DNA from: Strigamia acuminata
Taxonomy: Eukaryota; Arthropoda; Chilopoda; Geophilomorpha; Linotaeniidae
DNA length: 64,000 bases
Assembly (NCBI GenBank): GCA_949358305.1
Contig: OX442315.1
Span: 7,962,427 to 8,026,426, forward strand
Direction of reading: 5' to 3'
Shown: positions 61,450-64,000 of the stretch, one piece after another
Position numbering within the stretch: position 1 is the first letter of the stretch
Layout of the letters: each line of letters opens with the position of its first letter
Notes under the pieces: generated by a model
Told to the model about the DNA's origin: nothing
Database searches by the model: none
What the model saw: only the letters and a program-made list of their open reading frames with translations
Made by a program: the position numbers and the translations under genes

Positions 61450-61655
61450 TGTTAAGTTATGTTAATGTGATGTTGAGTTCATTGTTAAGAACGTGTTACT
61501 GCTATATCATACTGTTACATTGTTGTAAAAGCGTTACCATGACAATTTTGTATTACTCCTCACTTGCTTGTATTTTACCCACGAGTAAAGACGTGTGTTT
61601 TGTTTTCCACTTTAAAAACCTCTCCTTTATTTCAACGTGATGCCCCAGCATAACA
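61450..61655 (+). repeat. 3' LTR of the copia element
   Basis: 206 bp. Preceded by the purine-rich CAGGGGAAGTAA (61438-61449), the likely polypurine tract. Confidence 0.93.
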
Positions 61656-61840
61656 TTATCAAGCAACGCATCTAAGTTTACAAGTTGTAGTATTTCCAAA
61701 CGCTGAAACTGGCGAAAAACGTTTTCAATTGCAATCCAGAAATGGCATTTTCATCCACAGTAAAAATGTTTACTCCTCCTAAATTCTTAAATGCAATATC
61801 GGTATGTGTTGAAACTGGCGTTCAAAAAGGGACGTAAATA

Positions 61841-62757
61841 AAAGGGGGTTTGGACGTGACGCCATGTTTGCCCAGTATGTTAAATGGGAAAGTCTGTTTG
61901 TGTAATTGGGACAGGAAGTGTATTTTGCATATCTTGTTTTTTGAATAAATAATCACTGCTTTCAATGTAACACTGGCGTCCCCGAATAAAACTATTCTTG
62001 ATTGAAAACTGGTTGAAAACTGTCTAAACTTAATTCATTCTGACTCTGTTAAAGATTTGTGTGTTATCCGTAACCTTTTTTGCAGCACCCACAATGCGTG
62101 CAACCAGGTGTGGCCGTTCAGCTAGGTAATGAACAATGCTCATTTCATCAGTTCATGATCAGTTTCTTGCTGGATTCCTCTCTTCATGATAGACTGACTA
62201 GGGGCATCCATCTTGAATGACTTATTCCAGTGGCCAAATAAGTCATGTGTTTACAAGTTAGTCATGATTGGATGAATTTATCAATCAGTCACTTCTTGAT
62301 AAGTCATGATTGGAGTGACTTATCAATAAGCCACTTATTGCAATTAAATTATCATTTCAGTGATGTAAATTACATAATTTTCTGTGGCTGGTAAGACATT
62401 TCAGCCACATCAGCCAAATAATTATTCACTTTGTATGGAGTTTAGCCAAATGACTTACGTGAATTAGTGGCGTCTTCGACGTCGGCGTTACTGGTGAAAA
62501 CGCAACGAAGTTGAAGAATATACGTGGCAAGACTGAGACAACGCTTGGTTGAGCCGCTAAAAACACATTTCAGATCGGAGAAATATACACACAAACATTT
62601 CTGATCTTTGATGTGTTATGGGAAAATCACAGCATCAGATAATTACAAATAATAATTAGTCACACTGATGTTTATACATTTTTAGACAAATGTTTGCACA
62701 TGGCGCAGAAGACATAAAAAAATGTGAAAAAAAGTACTTTTTGTTAAAATATTTAAG
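61841..62757. other. spacer between the LRR relic and member 6
   Basis: No gene. 62210-62345 has a degenerate direct repeat of AAGTCATGATTGGA.GACTTATCAAT. A motif at 61940-61975 (GAATAAATAATCACTG) recurs inverted at about 36245-36270. Confidence 0.4.
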
Positions 62758-62865
62758 TTTATTGTCTATAAAAAAAGATGATCGAAAAATACCGAAATGA
62801 AAACAAAAATTGGTTGATATTCAAAATTGTCTGTTGGTCTAAAATAAATGACCATCAGTGGAAAT

Positions 62866-64000
62866 TTACTGGAACTTCAAATGCAAGTTGTGAATTTTCG
62901 CATAACTTTTAATTTCTGTACGAGCGAATTGGTCAAAATTACCACAATTTCTCAATATAAACTTTTCCAACGGACTACGCATTTCTATCAATCTTATCAT
63001 CGAGGTGAAACTAACCGAATGGCAACGAATTAACTTCAAAACTTTGAGATGTTTAAAGCCATTCGATGCGGCCAGATCTAGAATCACATTGTCAGTAAGA
63101 ATAACACAATCTATAACATTTAAAACTTCTAAATTCTCGCACTGCTGCAGAAGCGTTTTCATTTGCAATTCACTCATATCATCTCCAATGTGATTCAGTT
63201 CCAAAGTGGTTAGTCGTTGAAGTACGTTTAATTTGTTGCTGCACAGTACCGAGGCAAAATTCACGTCTATTTCTGCAATAGACATCACACGTAAATTTGG
63301 GAAAGTGGTGTTAACAAACATGACTTCTTCCAAATTCGAAAAGTGTGACATTCCCTCCAATAAGTATTTGCGCGATGTTGGGTTTGATCGTCGTTTTAAA
63401 GCACCAATTATCGCGCTCCAGCAGTCATTAATGGTAAACTTTTTCAAAAGAGGCAGTCCGTCTAGAAGGAACAAACACTCGTCGACCTTCAGCCTGGAAG
63501 CCCAGAGTTCCAAAAAGGTGAGTTTCGTACACCGGATTAATGAAGGAAATCCTGCACTTTTGCGTCCGGTGTAATTCCTAAGAGACAATTTGACCAATTG
63601 CTGACAACTTTGACCGATTGCGGCTACGAATTCATCCGTGCATTGTACGTTGCTCAAGGAGAAATGTTGAAGTCGGGGTAAAAGTGTCAACAGTTTGGTT
63701 ACAGACTGTAAACTTACAACTGATCCGAGAAATGTAATATAACTTAAATCTAAGATTAAGAGGTTTTTACACACGACGCCTATTTTATCCAACGTGAGAT
63801 CGATGGACCAACCAAAGTTGTACACATTCCGTAGTAATTTGGTGCCGGAATTGATGAAGATTTCCGGAGACTTAGCGGTATACGGAAATTTGCAACACAT
63901 TCGTTCGTATATCATGCCGATAATTTCGGCTGGCTGATCCCCTAATTCGTGTTCCAACGCAACGAAATTGGTGGTTACGGTATTTAAACACATTTCTTCC
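62866..64000 (-). CDS. LRR protein (family member 6), 5' end beyond the window
   Basis: Minus-strand member cut by the right edge. The frame is open to the last base, and the sequence there (EEMCLNTVTTNF) shows that only about ten N-terminal residues are missing. BC-box-like LGDQPAEIIGMIYERM, then LRRs (LPRLQHFSLSNVQC, CQQLVKLSLRN, CTKLTFLELWAS, LLKKFTINDC, NLRVMSIAEID, NLEVLNVIDC, LKVLKLIRCHSV) and the KIHNLHLKF tail shared with member 5. 3' flank and poly(A) signal (62758-62763 as TTTATT) also match member 5, so the two arose by a duplication that included flanking DNA. No lesions. Confidence 0.87.
   Translation of the reverse strand, partial: EEMCLNTVTTNFVALEHELGDQPAEIIGMIYERMCCKFPYTAKSPEIFINSGTKLLRNVYNFGWSIDLTLDKIGVVCKNLLILDLSYITFLGSVVSLQSVTKLLTLLPRLQHFSLSNVQCTDEFVAAIGQSCQQLVKLSLRNYTGRKSAGFPSLIRCTKLTFLELWASRLKVDECLFLLDGLPLLKKFTINDCWSAIIGALKRRSNPTSRKYLLEGMSHFSNLEEVMFVNTTFPNLRVMSIAEIDVNFASVLCSNKLNVLQRLTTLELNHIGDDMSELQMKTLLQQCENLEVLNVIDCVILTDNVILDLAASNGFKHLKVLKLIRCHSVSFTSMIRLIEMRSPLEKFILRNCGNFDQFARTEIKSYAKIHNLHLKFQ

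Larger units (their letters stand above)
56791..61655 (+). mobile_element. complete Ty1/copia-type LTR retrotransposon, 4,865 bp
   Basis: Two LTRs of 206 bp, identical in my reading, TG...CA ends (TGTTAAG...ATAACA), target duplication TTATC at 56786-56790 and 61656-61660. One long Gag-Pol frame with the integrase-before-RT order that defines Ty1/copia. The leader (57014-57552) contains a direct repeat of GACGATTCGAACGT around 57081-57120. Very recent by LTR identity. It inserted in a decayed LRR gene. Confidence 0.95.
56690..61840 (-). pseudogene. LRR family relic split by the copia element
   Basis: On the minus strand, 61840-61656 followed by 56790-56690 translates piecewise into diverged LRR-family sequence. 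It contains FLNASF, then a segment aligning with the QMKTLLQQCENLEVL block (here VFRQFQRLEILQL), then DNLIANLINLNAL and CDSVSFNSIM. A stop and frame changes lie between the pieces, and no start or poly(A) region remains. The copia element sits in the middle with the TTATC duplication in coding sequence. Identified by eye from motif order. A database search would not be needed to see the CDSVS and FLNASF cores. Confidence 0.7.

Overview
This is a window of an animal nuclear genome, most probably an invertebrate. It is AT-rich and gene-poor, with GT-AG intron signals, AATAAA poly(A) signals, a CCAAT/E-box promoter, inverted-repeat DNA transposon derivatives and LTR retrotransposons of both Ty3/gypsy and Ty1/copia type. 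I cannot name the species from the sequence.

Positions 1-29,600 are mostly non-coding. They hold one clear single-exon gene (3241-4209, minus), which encodes a basic protein with a decapeptide tandem repeat, and a few short candidate exons with good splice signals (1315-1369, 5205-5358, 5857-6134, 23577-23630). The rest is repeats: 18-21 bp tandem arrays (10627-10880, 11001-11126, 12004-12108, 12369-12527, 26213-26346), fold-back and TIR elements (9058-9485, 13501-18799, 21512-21800, 26887-27825, 28885-29584), and a complete 4.8-kb gypsy-type element (13997-18788, minus). That element has identical 178-bp LTRs and sits inside the terminal repeat of a MITE.

Positions 29,700-64,000 are a cluster of a paralogous intronless leucine-rich-repeat gene family. 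There are intact plus-strand members at 29929, 34070 and 52901, an intact minus-strand member at 56504, and a minus-strand member cut by the right edge (62866-64000). There is also a multiply broken plus-strand copy (37760-52416) and a minus-strand relic (56690-61840). The N-terminus resembles the VHL/BC-box-like start of ZYG11/ZER1-type ubiquitin-ligase adaptors, and AMN1/FBXL-like LRRs follow, so substrate receptors are a plausible but unproven role. A conserved 26-bp block lies 50-62 nt before the ATG of every copy whose 5' end can be seen.

Two young LTR retrotransposons landed inside members of this family. One is a 13,478-bp gypsy element (38437-51914, minus) with 1000-bp LTRs. It encodes Gag, a Pol reached by a probable programmed -1 frameshift at twin AAAAAAC heptamers, and an unrecognised 'ORF3' of about 1000 codons interrupted by one UAG. 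The other is a 4,865-bp copia element (56791-61655, plus) with identical 206-bp LTRs. Its primer-binding site resembles the complement of the initiator-tRNA anticodon region, and a 1-nt frameshift lies in its RNase H. The most unusual items are ORF3 of the large gypsy element, the twin slippery sites, the LRR family with its shared promoter block, and the 21-bp phased A-tract arrays.
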